DNA of 64,000 nucleotides from DATKQY01 sp035532475 (lineage in GTDB: Bacteria > Actinomycetota > Acidimicrobiia > Acidimicrobiales > Bog-793): the NCBI GenBank assembly GCA_035532475.1, contig DATKQY010000045.1:1-64000 (forward strand), read 5' to 3'. The notes under the pieces are model-generated. The model searched no databases and was not told the origin of the DNA. It worked only from the letters and a program-made list of their open reading frames with translations. Positions 1-8,217 of the stretch are shown piece after piece (within the stretch, counting starts at the first letter, position 1; every line of letters starts with the position of its first letter). The position numbers and the translations under genes were made by a program.

Positions 1-126
1 CTCCGCGTCGAGGTCGTTCACGACCACCGCGGCACCCTGGCCGGCGAGGAGCGAGGCCGTCGCCCGGCCGATGCCGCGCGCGGCGCCGGTGACGATCGCC
101 ACCTTTCCTTCGAGGACGCCGCTCAC
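1..126 (-). CDS. Short-chain dehydrogenase/reductase, N-terminal part (cut by window edge)
   Basis: Only the first 42 residues are in the window, read leftwards from a GTG at 126. The fragment carries the Rossmann-fold nucleotide-binding signature of classical SDRs, TGAARGIG, near residues 14-21, followed by an alternating hydrophobic strand (AAVVVND) ending in an acidic residue. An Asp in that position usually favours NAD over NADP. The gene lies about 100 bp downstream of the hydroquinone dioxygenase genes on the same strand, so it may belong to the same aromatic-degradation unit. The substrate cannot be told from this fragment. Confidence 0.85.
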   Translation of the reverse strand, partial: MSGVLEGKVAIVTGAARGIGRATASLLAGQGAAVVVNDLDAE

Positions 127-227
127 GCCACGGGGGTCAGCGCCGGCACCACCCGGGGAGCTCGGCGTGGACGAACTCGCGTCCGATGAACAGCTTCGTC
201 GCCACGACGGCTAGGTCGTCACGACGG

Positions 228-1220
228 CTAGAAGGCGACGGGGGCGTTCGAGAGCTTCCCGGCGCGAAGCAGCGCCGGGATCTCCGGCGAGGCGTTCTCC
301 CACACGAGCAGCATCGAGCGCTTCGGCGAGTAGCCCTGGTGGCGGATGTCGGCCGGCATGGCGGCGACGTCGCCGGCGCGCATGATCACCTTGGCCCGCT
401 TGGCGCCCGAGTCCCGGTCCTCGACCTCCCAGGTGATCTCGTCGGAGAGCTGGACGAACCACTCGACGCGGTCGTTGCCGTGGATGATCGGCAAGATGTA
501 CTCCTCGGTCGTCGGGCAGTAGAGGCTGTCCTTGCAGACGGCCACGACCGAGGGGTTCCAGGTCACCGGGGAGCGGCTCAGGTAGGCGAAGAGGTTGAAG
601 CCGCAGATCCTGTCTTCGAAGCCGGGCTCGGGGTGGAGCTCGGGCTCGTCCTGGGCGACGTCGGCGAACATGCGGTTGACGGGGTGCCCGTTGTCGTCGG
701 TGCGCAGCTCCTCGTCGCCCGGCACCGAGACCATGCGCTTGGCGAGGACCCGGCGGCGGGTCACGGCCGCATCGTTGTCGCCGTGCTTCGGCCCGAAGGC
801 CGAGCCCGTCTCCTCGGGGCTCGCGAAGGGGTCGAAGCCCTCGTTGGTCCAGTCCGAGAGCATCTCGGTGAAGATCGCCCGGATCGCCGGCGTCTCGAGC
901 GTCTCCATGTGGTCGAGCTCGGCGCGGCGGTACGCCTCGTTGAAGCGGCCGGCGAACACGTCCACCGTGCCGTAGTGGTTCATGGTGCCGAAGACCTGGT
1001 CGAAGTTGACGATCCCGTAGAAGAAGTCCCAGGCGACGTCGCGCTGGAGCGCGCGGAGGAACGCGTCGGCCGACGCGACGTGGCGACCGGTCGGCCAGTG
1101 GAGGTAGACAAAGTACTCGTCGCGGGTGAAGCTGAACTCGCCGACGCGGAAGCTGCGGTAGCCGAGCTCGCCCGGCTCGCCCGCCTCGCTGATGCGGCCC
1201 ACGGCCTCGGTGGTCGCCAT
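228..1220 (-). CDS. hapD: Hydroquinone 1,2-dioxygenase, large (iron-binding) subunit
   Basis: This 330-residue protein matches the large subunit of two-component hydroquinone dioxygenases (HapD/PnpD/HqdB). These cleave hydroquinone to 4-hydroxymuconic semialdehyde using non-haem Fe(II). The cupin half shows the family's metal site: H247-x-N249-x3-E253, and H294 exactly 47 residues after the first His, the spacing I recall for PnpD of the PnpCD enzyme. The start is the ATG at 1220, with GAAGGAG about 7 nt upstream. It follows the small-subunit gene by 19 bp, so the two form one transcript. The last 17 bp are tandemly duplicated just past the stop. Confidence 0.9.
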   Translation of the reverse strand: MATTEAVGRISEAGEPGELGYRSFRVGEFSFTRDEYFVYLHWPTGRHVASADAFLRALQRDVAWDFFYGIVNFDQVFGTMNHYGTVDVFAGRFNEAYRRAELDHMETLETPAIRAIFTEMLSDWTNEGFDPFASPEETGSAFGPKHGDNDAAVTRRRVLAKRMVSVPGDEELRTDDNGHPVNRMFADVAQDEPELHPEPGFEDRICGFNLFAYLSRSPVTWNPSVVAVCKDSLYCPTTEEYILPIIHGNDRVEWFVQLSDEITWEVEDRDSGAKRAKVIMRAGDVAAMPADIRHQGYSPKRSMLLVWENASPEIPALLRAGKLSNAPVAF

Positions 1221-1239
1221 GGCGGCTCCTTCCTCGTGC

Positions 1240-1740
1240 TCAGACCATGGTCTGGCAGATCTTGGCCCACTTCTCGACGGTGTCGGCCCCCTGGATCGTC
1301 TGCAGCAGGAGCACGGAGGGCCGGTTCGAGGCGAAGCGGTAGGCGCAGTGCCCGGGCAGCAGGACGAGATGGCCGCGCCGCGCGACGATCCGGCCCATCG
1401 GCGAGCCCTCCGGCCCGCCGACGAGGGCGATCGATCCCTCGGTGCCCTCCGGCACGACCGACGGGTCGGCGAGCTCGACCAGCTCGACCTCGACCTCGCC
1501 GTCCATCACGAGCGCCGTCTCGTCGTGGGCTGCCGCACGCCACTGCGAGGTGCCCTCCGCCCGGATGGCCTCGATCACGTACTGGAGGTTCTTCGCCACC
1601 GCCACCTTCTCGTACGGCGCGGAGCTCGCCGCCACCTCGAAGAGGTTGGAGAAGGCGTAGCGCCGGGGATCGTCGTCGATCGGCTCGACGCGGCCCTTCC
1701 GGTAGCTCGCGAGGGTGCCGAAGGCTGTCTGGTACCCCAT
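1240..1740 (-). CDS. hapC: Hydroquinone 1,2-dioxygenase, small subunit
   Basis: This 166-residue protein resembles the small subunit (HapC/PnpC/HqdA), which has a cupin-like fold and stabilises the iron-bearing large subunit. Recognisable family segments are MGYQTAFGTLASYRKGRVE at the start, AYEK-like 'APYEKVAVAKNLQYVIE' and 'ARRGHLVLLPGHCAYRF'. I chose the ATG at 1740 because GAGGAGG lies 6 nt upstream. A longer reading to 1917 would run through the likely promoter. The gene is immediately upstream of hapD in the order usual for the family. Substrates would be hydroquinone and possibly chlorinated or methylated hydroquinones. Confidence 0.88.
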   Translation of the reverse strand: MGYQTAFGTLASYRKGRVEPIDDDPRRYAFSNLFEVAASSAPYEKVAVAKNLQYVIEAIRAEGTSQWRAAAHDETALVMDGEVEVELVELADPSVVPEGTEGSIALVGGPEGSPMGRIVARRGHLVLLPGHCAYRFASNRPSVLLLQTIQGADTVEKWAKICQTMV

Positions 1741-1789
1741 GAGGCCTCCTCGATGAGGGCTGCAGGGTCCGAGGGCGCGTTGCGCAAGC

Positions 1790-1818
1790 ATGATCGTCGC
1801 CGCCCCGCTCGGTGTCAA
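1790..1818 (-). promoter_or_regulatory. Putative sigma-70 type promoter for hapCD
   Basis: Reading leftwards, a perfect TTGACA (1818-1813) is followed after 17 nt by GATCAT (1795-1790), about 50 bp upstream of the small-subunit start. The -35 is ideal and the -10 is weak, which fits an activator-dependent promoter for aromatic degradation. No transcription data support it here. Confidence 0.45.
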
Positions 1819-1908
1819 TGGCGCGGGGAGCGGCGCGCCCTCCGAGACGGGGTGCCGCCGACCGCGGCCCGAAGCGACGCGGGCGGGCGCGCCGTACGCG
1901 TCGCGGCG

Positions 1909-1931
1909 GGCCGACACGGGCCGTGCTCGGG
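1909..1931 (-). terminator. Imperfect hairpin after glcF
   Basis: Just beyond the glcF stop, CCGAGCACGG and CGTGTCGG can pair with one bulge around a short loop. No T-run follows. It could end the glycolate operon before the hapCD promoter, but the stem is imperfect. Confidence 0.3.
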
Positions 1932-1932
1932 C

Positions 1933-3306
1933 TTACGTCGTCGGACCGCCCCCGTAGGCCTGGGAACCCGGAAGCGGTGCCGCCCTGAGGGACGCGTCGA
2001 GCACCTGGATCAAGTGCGCGACAGGGACCGTGGCCCCCCGCCGGGCGAGGGCGGCGCTGATCTGCATCAGGCAGCCGGGATTGGCGCTGACGAGCAGCTC
2101 GGGCTCGGCCGCCGCCACGATGGCGGCCTTGCGGTCGCCGAGCTCGGTCGCGGCCTCCTCCTCGAGCAGGTTGTACACGCCGGCGGAACCGCAGCACAGC
2201 TCCGCCTCGGCGAGCGGGCGCAGCTCGAGGCCGGGGATCCCGCCGAGCAGCGCCCGCGGCGCGTCGCGGATCTGCTGGGCGTGCGCGAGATGGCAGGCAT
2301 CCTGGTAAGCGACCACGCCGTGCAGCGAATGGCGGGTCGCGACCGGTCCCGCCGCGACGAGCAGCTCGGTCACGTCGCGGGTGCGCTCGGAGAACGCCCG
2401 GGCCCGCTGCGCGTAGGCCGGGTCGTCGCGCAGGAGGTGCGCGTACTCCTTCATGGCCGAGCCACAGCCGGCGGCGTTCACGACGACGGTGTCGACGCCG
2501 GCGTCGTCGAAGGCGTCGATGGTCGAGCGGGCGAAGCGCAGCGCCTCGTCCTCGCGCCCGGCGTGCCCGGAGAGCGCCCCGCAGCAGCCCTGAGCGGGCG
2601 GGACGACGACCTCGAAGCCCTCGGCGGCGAGCACCCGGGCCGTCGCCGCGTTGACTTCCGAGAAGAAGACGCGCTGCACGCAGCCGGTCAGGAGCCCGAC
2701 CGTGCCGCGACGGGTCCCCTGCGCGCGGACGCGGCGGGTGAGGTGCTCGACCGGGCCGCATCGGGGGGCGATCGCCTCCATCCTGCGAAGAGGCCCGGGC
2801 ACGAGCCGTGCCCCGGCGCTCGAGCGGACGAAGGAGCGGAGCCCGATGCGCTCCGCGGCGACGAGCGCGGCGCGCGCGACCCGCAGGCGCCGCGGGTAGG
2901 GGAAGAGCGCGAAGACGGCTCCCCGCGTCACCCGCTCGCTGCGGCTCCGGGGGGCGCGGCGCTCGACCTGGGCCCTCGTCGCCTCGATCAGCTTGTCGTA
3001 CTGCACGCCGGAGGGGCAGGCGCTGACGCAGGCCATGCAGGACAGGCAGCGGTCGAAGTGCTCCACGGCGGCCGGTCCGAGCTCGGCGCCGTCGAGCAGC
3101 TGCTCCATCAGGTGGATGCGTCCCCGTGGCGAGTCCATCTCCTCGCCCCAGATCACGTAGGTCGGGCACGAGGGCAGGCAGAACCCGCAGTGGACGCAGT
3201 CCCGCACGAGCGCTCGCTCGGGCGGGTGGTGGCCGTCAAAGCCGATCGGGGCCGGTGTCGCGCCGGCCGGCGCGCCGTGCCCGGTGGTGCCTGAGCCGAC
3301 CGCCAT
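1933..3306 (-). CDS. glcF: Glycolate oxidase, iron-sulfur subunit GlcF
   Basis: This 457-residue protein is the electron-transfer subunit of the membrane-associated glycolate dehydrogenase complex (GlcDEF), which oxidises glycolate to glyoxylate. Two [4Fe-4S] ferredoxin motifs are visible: C37VHCGFCLPSCP and, about 50 residues later, CLSCMACVSACP. Two CCG-type domains follow (GCCGALSGH, and CCGSAGVYN near the C-terminus). The ATG at 3306 shares one base with the glcE stop (TGATG), implying translational coupling. A longer reading of this frame into glcE is a GC-rich shadow. Confidence 0.94.
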   Translation of the reverse strand: MAVGSGTTGHGAPAGATPAPIGFDGHHPPERALVRDCVHCGFCLPSCPTYVIWGEEMDSPRGRIHLMEQLLDGAELGPAAVEHFDRCLSCMACVSACPSGVQYDKLIEATRAQVERRAPRSRSERVTRGAVFALFPYPRRLRVARAALVAAERIGLRSFVRSSAGARLVPGPLRRMEAIAPRCGPVEHLTRRVRAQGTRRGTVGLLTGCVQRVFFSEVNAATARVLAAEGFEVVVPPAQGCCGALSGHAGREDEALRFARSTIDAFDDAGVDTVVVNAAGCGSAMKEYAHLLRDDPAYAQRARAFSERTRDVTELLVAAGPVATRHSLHGVVAYQDACHLAHAQQIRDAPRALLGGIPGLELRPLAEAELCCGSAGVYNLLEEEAATELGDRKAAIVAAAEPELLVSANPGCLMQISAALARRGATVPVAHLIQVLDASLRAAPLPGSQAYGGGPTT

Positions 3307-4544
3307 CAGATCCCTCCCACGAATCGGCCCGGCGCAAGCCGCCGGTCGGGGTCGAACTGGGCCTTCACCCGGCGCATGAGCTCGAGACCCTTCACCGGCC
3401 CCCAGACGTCGAGCGAAGCCTTCACCTCGGCTGGGCAGCGCAGCACGACGGCGTTCCCCCCGAGCGCGCCGAGCCGTCCGCGCAGCCCGACGACCAGCCC
3501 GGCCAGGGCGCCCGGGGCGACCTCGGGGCCGAGGCCGACGTAGAGGACCCCGACACCCGCCGAACCGCGCACCGAGGGCGAGCAGCCGTGCTCGGCGCCG
3601 AGCTCGCGTACCGCGGCGAGCACGGCCGGCGTCGCGCCGACCCCGGCACTCACCTTCAGCGTCGTGGTCCCCGGCAGCGTCGCCCACCCTGCCGGCGGGG
3701 TGTCGGTCTCGCTGACGGTGCCGCCGAGCAGGCGCGCCGCCCCGGCGGCGCGCACGGTCACGCCCGCCTCCCGGCCCTCCACGAGCGCGACGAGCGTGAC
3801 CGGCCCGGCTGGTTGGGCCCGCCCCACCTCCAGCGCCGAGGGGGCGACCTGCGAGCCGAGCATCGCCTGCAGCGGCGCCGTCAGCTGCCGCTCGTCGTCG
3901 AAGGTGGCGGCGACGTAACGGCGGTGCGTCGCAAGGGGGCGCAGCCGGAAGATGACCTCGGTGATGATTCCGAGCGTGCCGTATGAGCCGGTGAGCAGCC
4001 TGGCGAGGTCGTAGCCGGCAACGTTCTTCACCACCTTGCTCCCGCTGCGAGCGACGACACCGTCGGCGCGGACGAAGGTGAGCCCGGTGATGAGGTCGCG
4101 CACGGCGCCGTGGAGCATGCGGCACGGGCCGGAGAGGCCGGTCGCGACGAGGCCGCCGATCGTCGAGCCGGGCACGAGCTCGTCGACGGGCAGGCGTTGG
4201 CCCGCGCCGGAGAGGGCCTCCTGGAGCGCCGCGAGCGGCGTCCCCGCCTCGACGCGGGCCACGAGGTCGCCGGTCGCGTGCTCGAGGACCCCCCGCATCC
4301 CTGACAGGTCGACGACGAGGTCGACCGACGTCGGTGGGTTCCCCCAGTCGAGCTTGGTCCCCGAGCCGCGGGCGAGAAGGCTCAAGCGGTGCGCCGCCGC
4401 GACCCGCACGACCGCGGCGACCTCGTCGGACCCGACGGGCGCGGCCACGTGGCTCGCCAGGACGCCGTCGACGGCATCGGCCGCCGTCGCGGGGCGGGCG
4501 TGGCCGGTCGTGCACGCGCGCTCCAGCTCGAAAAGGACCGACAT
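3306..4544 (-). CDS. glcE: Glycolate oxidase, FAD-binding subunit GlcE
   Basis: At 412 residues, this is the smaller flavin-domain subunit of glycolate dehydrogenase. It has the PCMH/VAO-type FAD-binding fold: LLARGSGTKLDWG near residue 60 in place of the usual GGGTK loop, PGSTIGGLVATGLSGP, and SGSKVVKNVAGYDLARLLTGS-type residues that are typical of GlcE. The ATG at 4544 overlaps the glcD stop by one base, and the gene's own stop overlaps the glcF start in the same way, so the three subunits are translated as a coupled block. Confidence 0.93.
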   Translation of the reverse strand: MSVLFELERACTTGHARPATAADAVDGVLASHVAAPVGSDEVAAVVRVAAAHRLSLLARGSGTKLDWGNPPTSVDLVVDLSGMRGVLEHATGDLVARVEAGTPLAALQEALSGAGQRLPVDELVPGSTIGGLVATGLSGPCRMLHGAVRDLITGLTFVRADGVVARSGSKVVKNVAGYDLARLLTGSYGTLGIITEVIFRLRPLATHRRYVAATFDDERQLTAPLQAMLGSQVAPSALEVGRAQPAGPVTLVALVEGREAGVTVRAAGAARLLGGTVSETDTPPAGWATLPGTTTLKVSAGVGATPAVLAAVRELGAEHGCSPSVRGSAGVGVLYVGLGPEVAPGALAGLVVGLRGRLGALGGNAVVLRCPAEVKASLDVWGPVKGLELMRRVKAQFDPDRRLAPGRFVGGI

Positions 4545-6016
4545 CAGAACAGCTCGGCGACGCCGGCCTCGTGGAGAGGATGGACGCCCTGGCGCCGCCC
4601 GGGCACCTCGCCGCAGAGGCGGGGGGTCGGGAAGACCTTGCCGGGGTTGCAGATCCCCGCCGGGTCGAAGGCGCACCGGAGGAGCTGCATCGTGTCGAGG
4701 TCGTCCTCGCTGAACATCTTCGGCATCGACTTCGCCTTGTCGACACCGACGCCGTGCTCGCCGGTGATGGAGCCCCCGTGGGCGAGGCAGAGCTCGAGGA
4801 TTCTCGCCGAGACCTCCTCGGCCCGCTCCTCCTCGCCCTCGACGGCGCCGTCGAAGAGCACCAGCGGATGGAGGTTGCCGTCGCCGGCGTGGAACACGTT
4901 CGCGACGTCGATCCCCGACTGCTCGGAGAGCCGGGCGATCTCGCGCAGCACGTCCGGCAGCGTCGTGCGCGGCACGACCCCGTCCTGGACGATGTAGTCC
5001 GGGCTGATCCGCCCGACGGCGGCGAACGCCGACTTGCGCCCCTTCCAGATCCGCGCCCGCTCCTCGTCGTCCGCGGCCATGCGGATCTCGAAGGCGCCGT
5101 GCGTCCGGCAGTGCTCCTCGACCTCCTCGAGCGCCGGGGCGACGTCCGACGCCGGGCCGTCCAGCTCGACGATCAGCACGGCACCGGCGCCCGCGGGGTA
5201 CTCGCAGCGCACCGCCGCCTCGGCTGCCGAGATCGCGAGGGCGTCCATCATCTCGATGGCGGCGGGAACGACACCGGCGGCGATGATCGACGAGACGGCG
5301 CCGCCGGCCGCGTCGGTGTCCGCGAAGGCGGCGAGCAGCGTCTGGATCGACTCGGGCGCCCGTAGCAGCCGCACGGTCACCTTCGTCGCGATCCCGAGGG
5401 TGCCTTCCGAGCCGACGAACGCGCCGACGAGGTCGTAGCCGGGGGCGTCGGCTGCCGCGCCCGCGCCGATCTCGACCACCTCGCCGGCGGGCGTGACGAT
5501 CTCGAGGCCCGTCACATGGTTCGTCGTGAACCCGTACTTCAAGCAGTGCGCCCCGCCGGAGTTCTCCGCGACGTTCCCGCCGATCGAGCAGACCTGCTGG
5601 CTCGAGGGGTCGGGGGCGTAGTAGTAGCCGTGGGGCGCTCCGGCCCGGCTGACCGCGAGGTTCGTCACGCCCGGCTCGAGCACGGCTCGCTGGTTGGCGA
5701 TGTCGACGTCGAGGATGTCGCGCATGCGGGAGGTGACGATGAGGACGCCGTCGGCGCGGGGGAGCGCGCCACCCGAGAGCCCGGTGCCCGAGCCACGGGC
5801 GACGAAGGGCACACCGGCCGCTGCGCACGTGGCGACGACCGCCTGGATGTCGTGGCTCGAACGGGCGAGGACGACGAGGCCCGGCACGACGCGCAGGTGC
5901 GAGAGGCCGTCGCACTCGTAGGTGCGCAGCTCAGAGGGGTCGGTGACGAGCGCGTCGTCGCCGACGACCCGGCGAAGCGCATCGGCGAGCCGGCCGGTCA
6001 GGTCTCGTGTGATCAC
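4544..6016 (-). CDS. glcD: Glycolate oxidase, catalytic FAD subunit GlcD
   Basis: This 490-residue FAD-linked oxidase oxidises glycolate, and often D-lactate, to the 2-oxo acid. Diagnostic features are VARGSGTGLSGGALP (FAD-binding loop), the dinucleotide segment SSQQVCSIGGNVAENSGG, GSEGTLGI, and the C-terminal HHAGDGN-like 'VFHAGDGNLHPL' and GEHGVGVDK motifs. The GTG at 6016 overlaps the malate synthase stop by four bases (GTGA). A larger reading frame extends into malate synthase and is rejected. The glyoxylate product would pass directly to malate synthase encoded just upstream. Confidence 0.95.
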   Translation of the reverse strand: MITRDLTGRLADALRRVVGDDALVTDPSELRTYECDGLSHLRVVPGLVVLARSSHDIQAVVATCAAAGVPFVARGSGTGLSGGALPRADGVLIVTSRMRDILDVDIANQRAVLEPGVTNLAVSRAGAPHGYYYAPDPSSQQVCSIGGNVAENSGGAHCLKYGFTTNHVTGLEIVTPAGEVVEIGAGAAADAPGYDLVGAFVGSEGTLGIATKVTVRLLRAPESIQTLLAAFADTDAAGGAVSSIIAAGVVPAAIEMMDALAISAAEAAVRCEYPAGAGAVLIVELDGPASDVAPALEEVEEHCRTHGAFEIRMAADDEERARIWKGRKSAFAAVGRISPDYIVQDGVVPRTTLPDVLREIARLSEQSGIDVANVFHAGDGNLHPLVLFDGAVEGEEERAEEVSARILELCLAHGGSITGEHGVGVDKAKSMPKMFSEDDLDTMQLLRCAFDPAGICNPGKVFPTPRLCGEVPGRRQGVHPLHEAGVAELF

Positions 6017-7617
6017 GGCATCGAGGCGTAGGCACCGACGGTGAGGAAGTCGGGGTACTCGTCGGCGAGCGCCACCTCCGCGAGCAGCGACCTCGCCCGG
6101 GCGAACTGCGCCGCGTCGAACGCCGTCCCGTAGGCCACACGGATCTTCTCGAGCTCCTCCTCGATGATCCGCTCGACGAGCGGGCGCGTCACCGGCTCCC
6201 CGTTTGTCAGCAAGATGCCGTGGTGGAGCCACTGCCAGATCTGGGAGCGGGCGATCTCCGCCGTGGCCGCGTCCTCCATCAGGTTGAAGATCGCCACGGC
6301 TCCGTTGCCTGCGAGCCAGGAGGCGAGGTACTGGAGGCCGACGCTCACGTCGTTGCGCAGCCCCTCCTCGGTGCACGCCCCGCCGGCGGAGGCGATGTCG
6401 AGCAGGTCCGAGGCGCTCGGGGGGGCCTTGTCGCGACGGCGTTCGATCTGGTTCGGCTCGTCGCCCAGGGCCGCGTCGAAGACCTCCTCACACAGCGCGA
6501 CGAGGTCGGGATGGGCCACCCAGGAGCCGTCGAAGCCCATCTTGGCCTCGCGCTCCTTGTCCTCGCGGACCTTGGCCATCGCCCTCCGGTTGACCTCGGG
6601 GTCCCGCCGGCTCGGGATGAACGCCGCCATGCCCCCGATGGCGTGCGCGCCCCGCCGGTGGCACGTCTCGACGAGGAGCTGCGCGTAGGCCTGCATGAAC
6701 GGCGCCCCCATCGTCACCGAGTTGCGGTCGGGGAGCGTGAAGCGACCACCGAGGTTCCGGAGCTTCTTGATGATGCTGAACAGGTAGTCCCAGCGGCCGG
6801 CGTTGAGCCCGGCGGAGTGGTCGCGCAGCTCGAAGAGGATCTCGTCCATCTCGAACGCGGCGGGCAGCGTCTCGATCAGCACGGTGGCCCGGATGCTGCC
6901 GCGGTCGAGCCCGAGGGCGTCCTCGGCGTGCGTGAAGACGTCGTTCCACAGGCGCGCCTCGCGGTGCCCCTCGATCTTCGGCAGGTAGTAGTAGGGCCCG
7001 AGCCCGAGCTCGAGCAGGCGAGCCCCGCAGCGCACGAGGTGCATCGCGAAGTCGAACAACGACGCCGAGACGACGTCGCCGTCGACGAGGACGTGCTTTT
7101 CGACGAGGTGCCACCCGCGCGGGCGGGCGACGATGGTCGCGGGACGGCCCTCGACCTCGTAGCGCCTGCCCTCCGGGCTCGTGTAGCGGAGGGTCCCGTC
7201 GAGCGCGTCGCGCAGGTTGATCTGGCCCTGCACCATGTTGTCCCAGCGCGGCGTGTTGGCGTCCTCGAAATCGGCCAGCCAAACTCGGGCGCCGGAGTTC
7301 AAGGCGTTGATCGCCATCTTGCGGTCCGTCGGGCCGGTGATCTCGACCCGGCGGTCGACGAGCCCGGGCGCCGGCGCCGCCACATGCCAGCTCGCCTGGC
7401 GCACCTCGCCCGTGTCGGGGAGGAAGTCGGGGAGGATGCCCCGGTCGATCTCCGCCTGGCGTTGGGCGCGTGCTGCGAGCAGCGCGGCTCGAGGCGGGCC
7501 GAAACGGCGCTCGAGGTCGGCCAGGAGCTCGAGGGCGTCGCGGCTGAGGATCTCCTCGTAGCGCTCGCCGACAGCGCCGACGACCTGTACGCCGGCGGGT
7601 CCCGGGAGCTTCGCCAT
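6013..7617 (-). CDS. aceB: Malate synthase (A type)
   Basis: Malate synthase condenses glyoxylate with acetyl-CoA to give malate. The protein is 534 residues, normal for isoform A. Signatures are WLADFEDANTPRWDN (catalytic loop), RPRGWHLVEKHV, YYYLPKIEGHREARLWND and GRWDYLFSIIKK, with the C-terminal DVSVGLQYLASWL block. I chose the ATG at 7617, which has GGAG five nt upstream. An alternative in-frame GTG at 7644 lies inside a 17-bp palindrome that looks like an operator. It is the first gene of the operon with glcDEF. No isocitrate lyase is present, so here it serves glycolate use. Confidence 0.95.
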   Translation of the reverse strand: MAKLPGPAGVQVVGAVGERYEEILSRDALELLADLERRFGPPRAALLAARAQRQAEIDRGILPDFLPDTGEVRQASWHVAAPAPGLVDRRVEITGPTDRKMAINALNSGARVWLADFEDANTPRWDNMVQGQINLRDALDGTLRYTSPEGRRYEVEGRPATIVARPRGWHLVEKHVLVDGDVVSASLFDFAMHLVRCGARLLELGLGPYYYLPKIEGHREARLWNDVFTHAEDALGLDRGSIRATVLIETLPAAFEMDEILFELRDHSAGLNAGRWDYLFSIIKKLRNLGGRFTLPDRNSVTMGAPFMQAYAQLLVETCHRRGAHAIGGMAAFIPSRRDPEVNRRAMAKVREDKEREAKMGFDGSWVAHPDLVALCEEVFDAALGDEPNQIERRRDKAPPSASDLLDIASAGGACTEEGLRNDVSVGLQYLASWLAGNGAVAIFNLMEDAATAEIARSQIWQWLHHGILLTNGEPVTRPLVERIIEEELEKIRVAYGTAFDAAQFARARSLLAEVALADEYPDFLTVGAYASMP

Positions 7618-7637
7618 CACCTCTCCGATCTCACGGA

Positions 7638-7654
7638 ATTCCACGATGTGGAAT
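7638..7654. promoter_or_regulatory. 17-bp palindrome, likely operator of the aceB-glcDEF operon
   Basis: ATTCCAC-GAT-GTGGAAT is a perfect inverted repeat with 7-bp arms, ending 21 bp before the malate synthase ATG. TGGAA/TTCCA half-sites are typical of IclR-family repressors, which control glyoxylate genes in many bacteria. The regulator itself is not encoded in this window. Confidence 0.6.
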
Positions 7655-7710
7655 CGCCGTCCCCCGACGGAGGCACTGTAAGGGAGGGGCGTGGAGCCCG
7701 CAAGGAGCCC

Positions 7711-7932
7711 CTAGATGGCGCGGACGAACAGCAGCACGGCGAGCAGCAGGACCACGATGCCGACGACCACGATCGCCGCGGCGCCGGTGACGCGCGCCGC
7801 CACGCGCATCCCGCCGAACAGCACCAGCGCCAGCCCGACGACCAGCCCGACGATGCCGGCGATCTGGTGCTTGCTGATCCCGCTCTTGCTCGCTGCGGCG
7901 AGGATGGCTCCCAGGCTTCCGGTGGCGTGCAT
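7711..7932 (-). CDS. Small two-helix membrane protein, function unknown
   Basis: This 73-residue protein starts at an ATG (7932) with GGAGAC eight nt upstream. A short polar N-terminus (about 25 residues, KSGISKHQ) precedes two hydrophobic segments, roughly residues 24-42 (IAGIVGLVVGLALVLFGG) and 49-70 (GAAAIVVVGIVVLLLAVLLF). No family is recognised. Actinobacterial genomes carry many such DUF-type membrane peptides. It lies between malate synthase and a ParB-like-fold protein, both on the same strand but with a long upstream gap, so it is probably transcribed alone. Confidence 0.6.
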   Translation of the reverse strand: MHATGSLGAILAAASKSGISKHQIAGIVGLVVGLALVLFGGMRVAARVTGAAAIVVVGIVVLLLAVLLFVRAI

Positions 7933-8217
7933 CGGTTCGTCTCCAGGCTCGGTCGGACGCCGGCACGCGCCGGGCGCCCTCGGCGGTGTCGGGGCGCCCG
8001 AGACTGTAGCGAGCGGGCGGGCGCCACGTCGCCCTGTCGGGCGAATCTGCGGCTCGGCCGGCCGGCCGCCACGGCGCGACACCGCAGGCCCCGGATCCCA
8101 CTCGCTGGCGGGGCTGTTCGCGACGCGTCGCGGACGGGGCTCGAGACGAGATGGGTGGTCAACGGCCACCTGTCCCGGGCGCCCAGGCGACGGCGGGCCG
8201 ACACGCTTCGCGACGGG
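7933..8217. other. Intergenic stretch without a supported gene
   Basis: These 285 bp of very GC-rich sequence hold no reading frame with family resemblance. They should contain the promoter of the small membrane protein, but I cannot pick a convincing -35/-10 pair. Confidence 0.5.

Noticed and set aside
186..3294. Long + strand frames opposite hapCD and glcF (over 500 codons)
   Set aside because: They are Arg/Ala/Gly/Pro-rich readings with no family resemblance, opposite well-supported genes. They are typical GC-driven shadows.
3307..4746. Extension of the glcF frame through glcE
   Set aside because: The extension has no homology, and the ATG at 3306 overlaps the glcE stop as in the other operon junctions.
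7618..7644. GTG 7644 as malate synthase start
   Set aside because: It lies inside a perfect palindrome, and the ATG at 7617 has a proper GGAG site.
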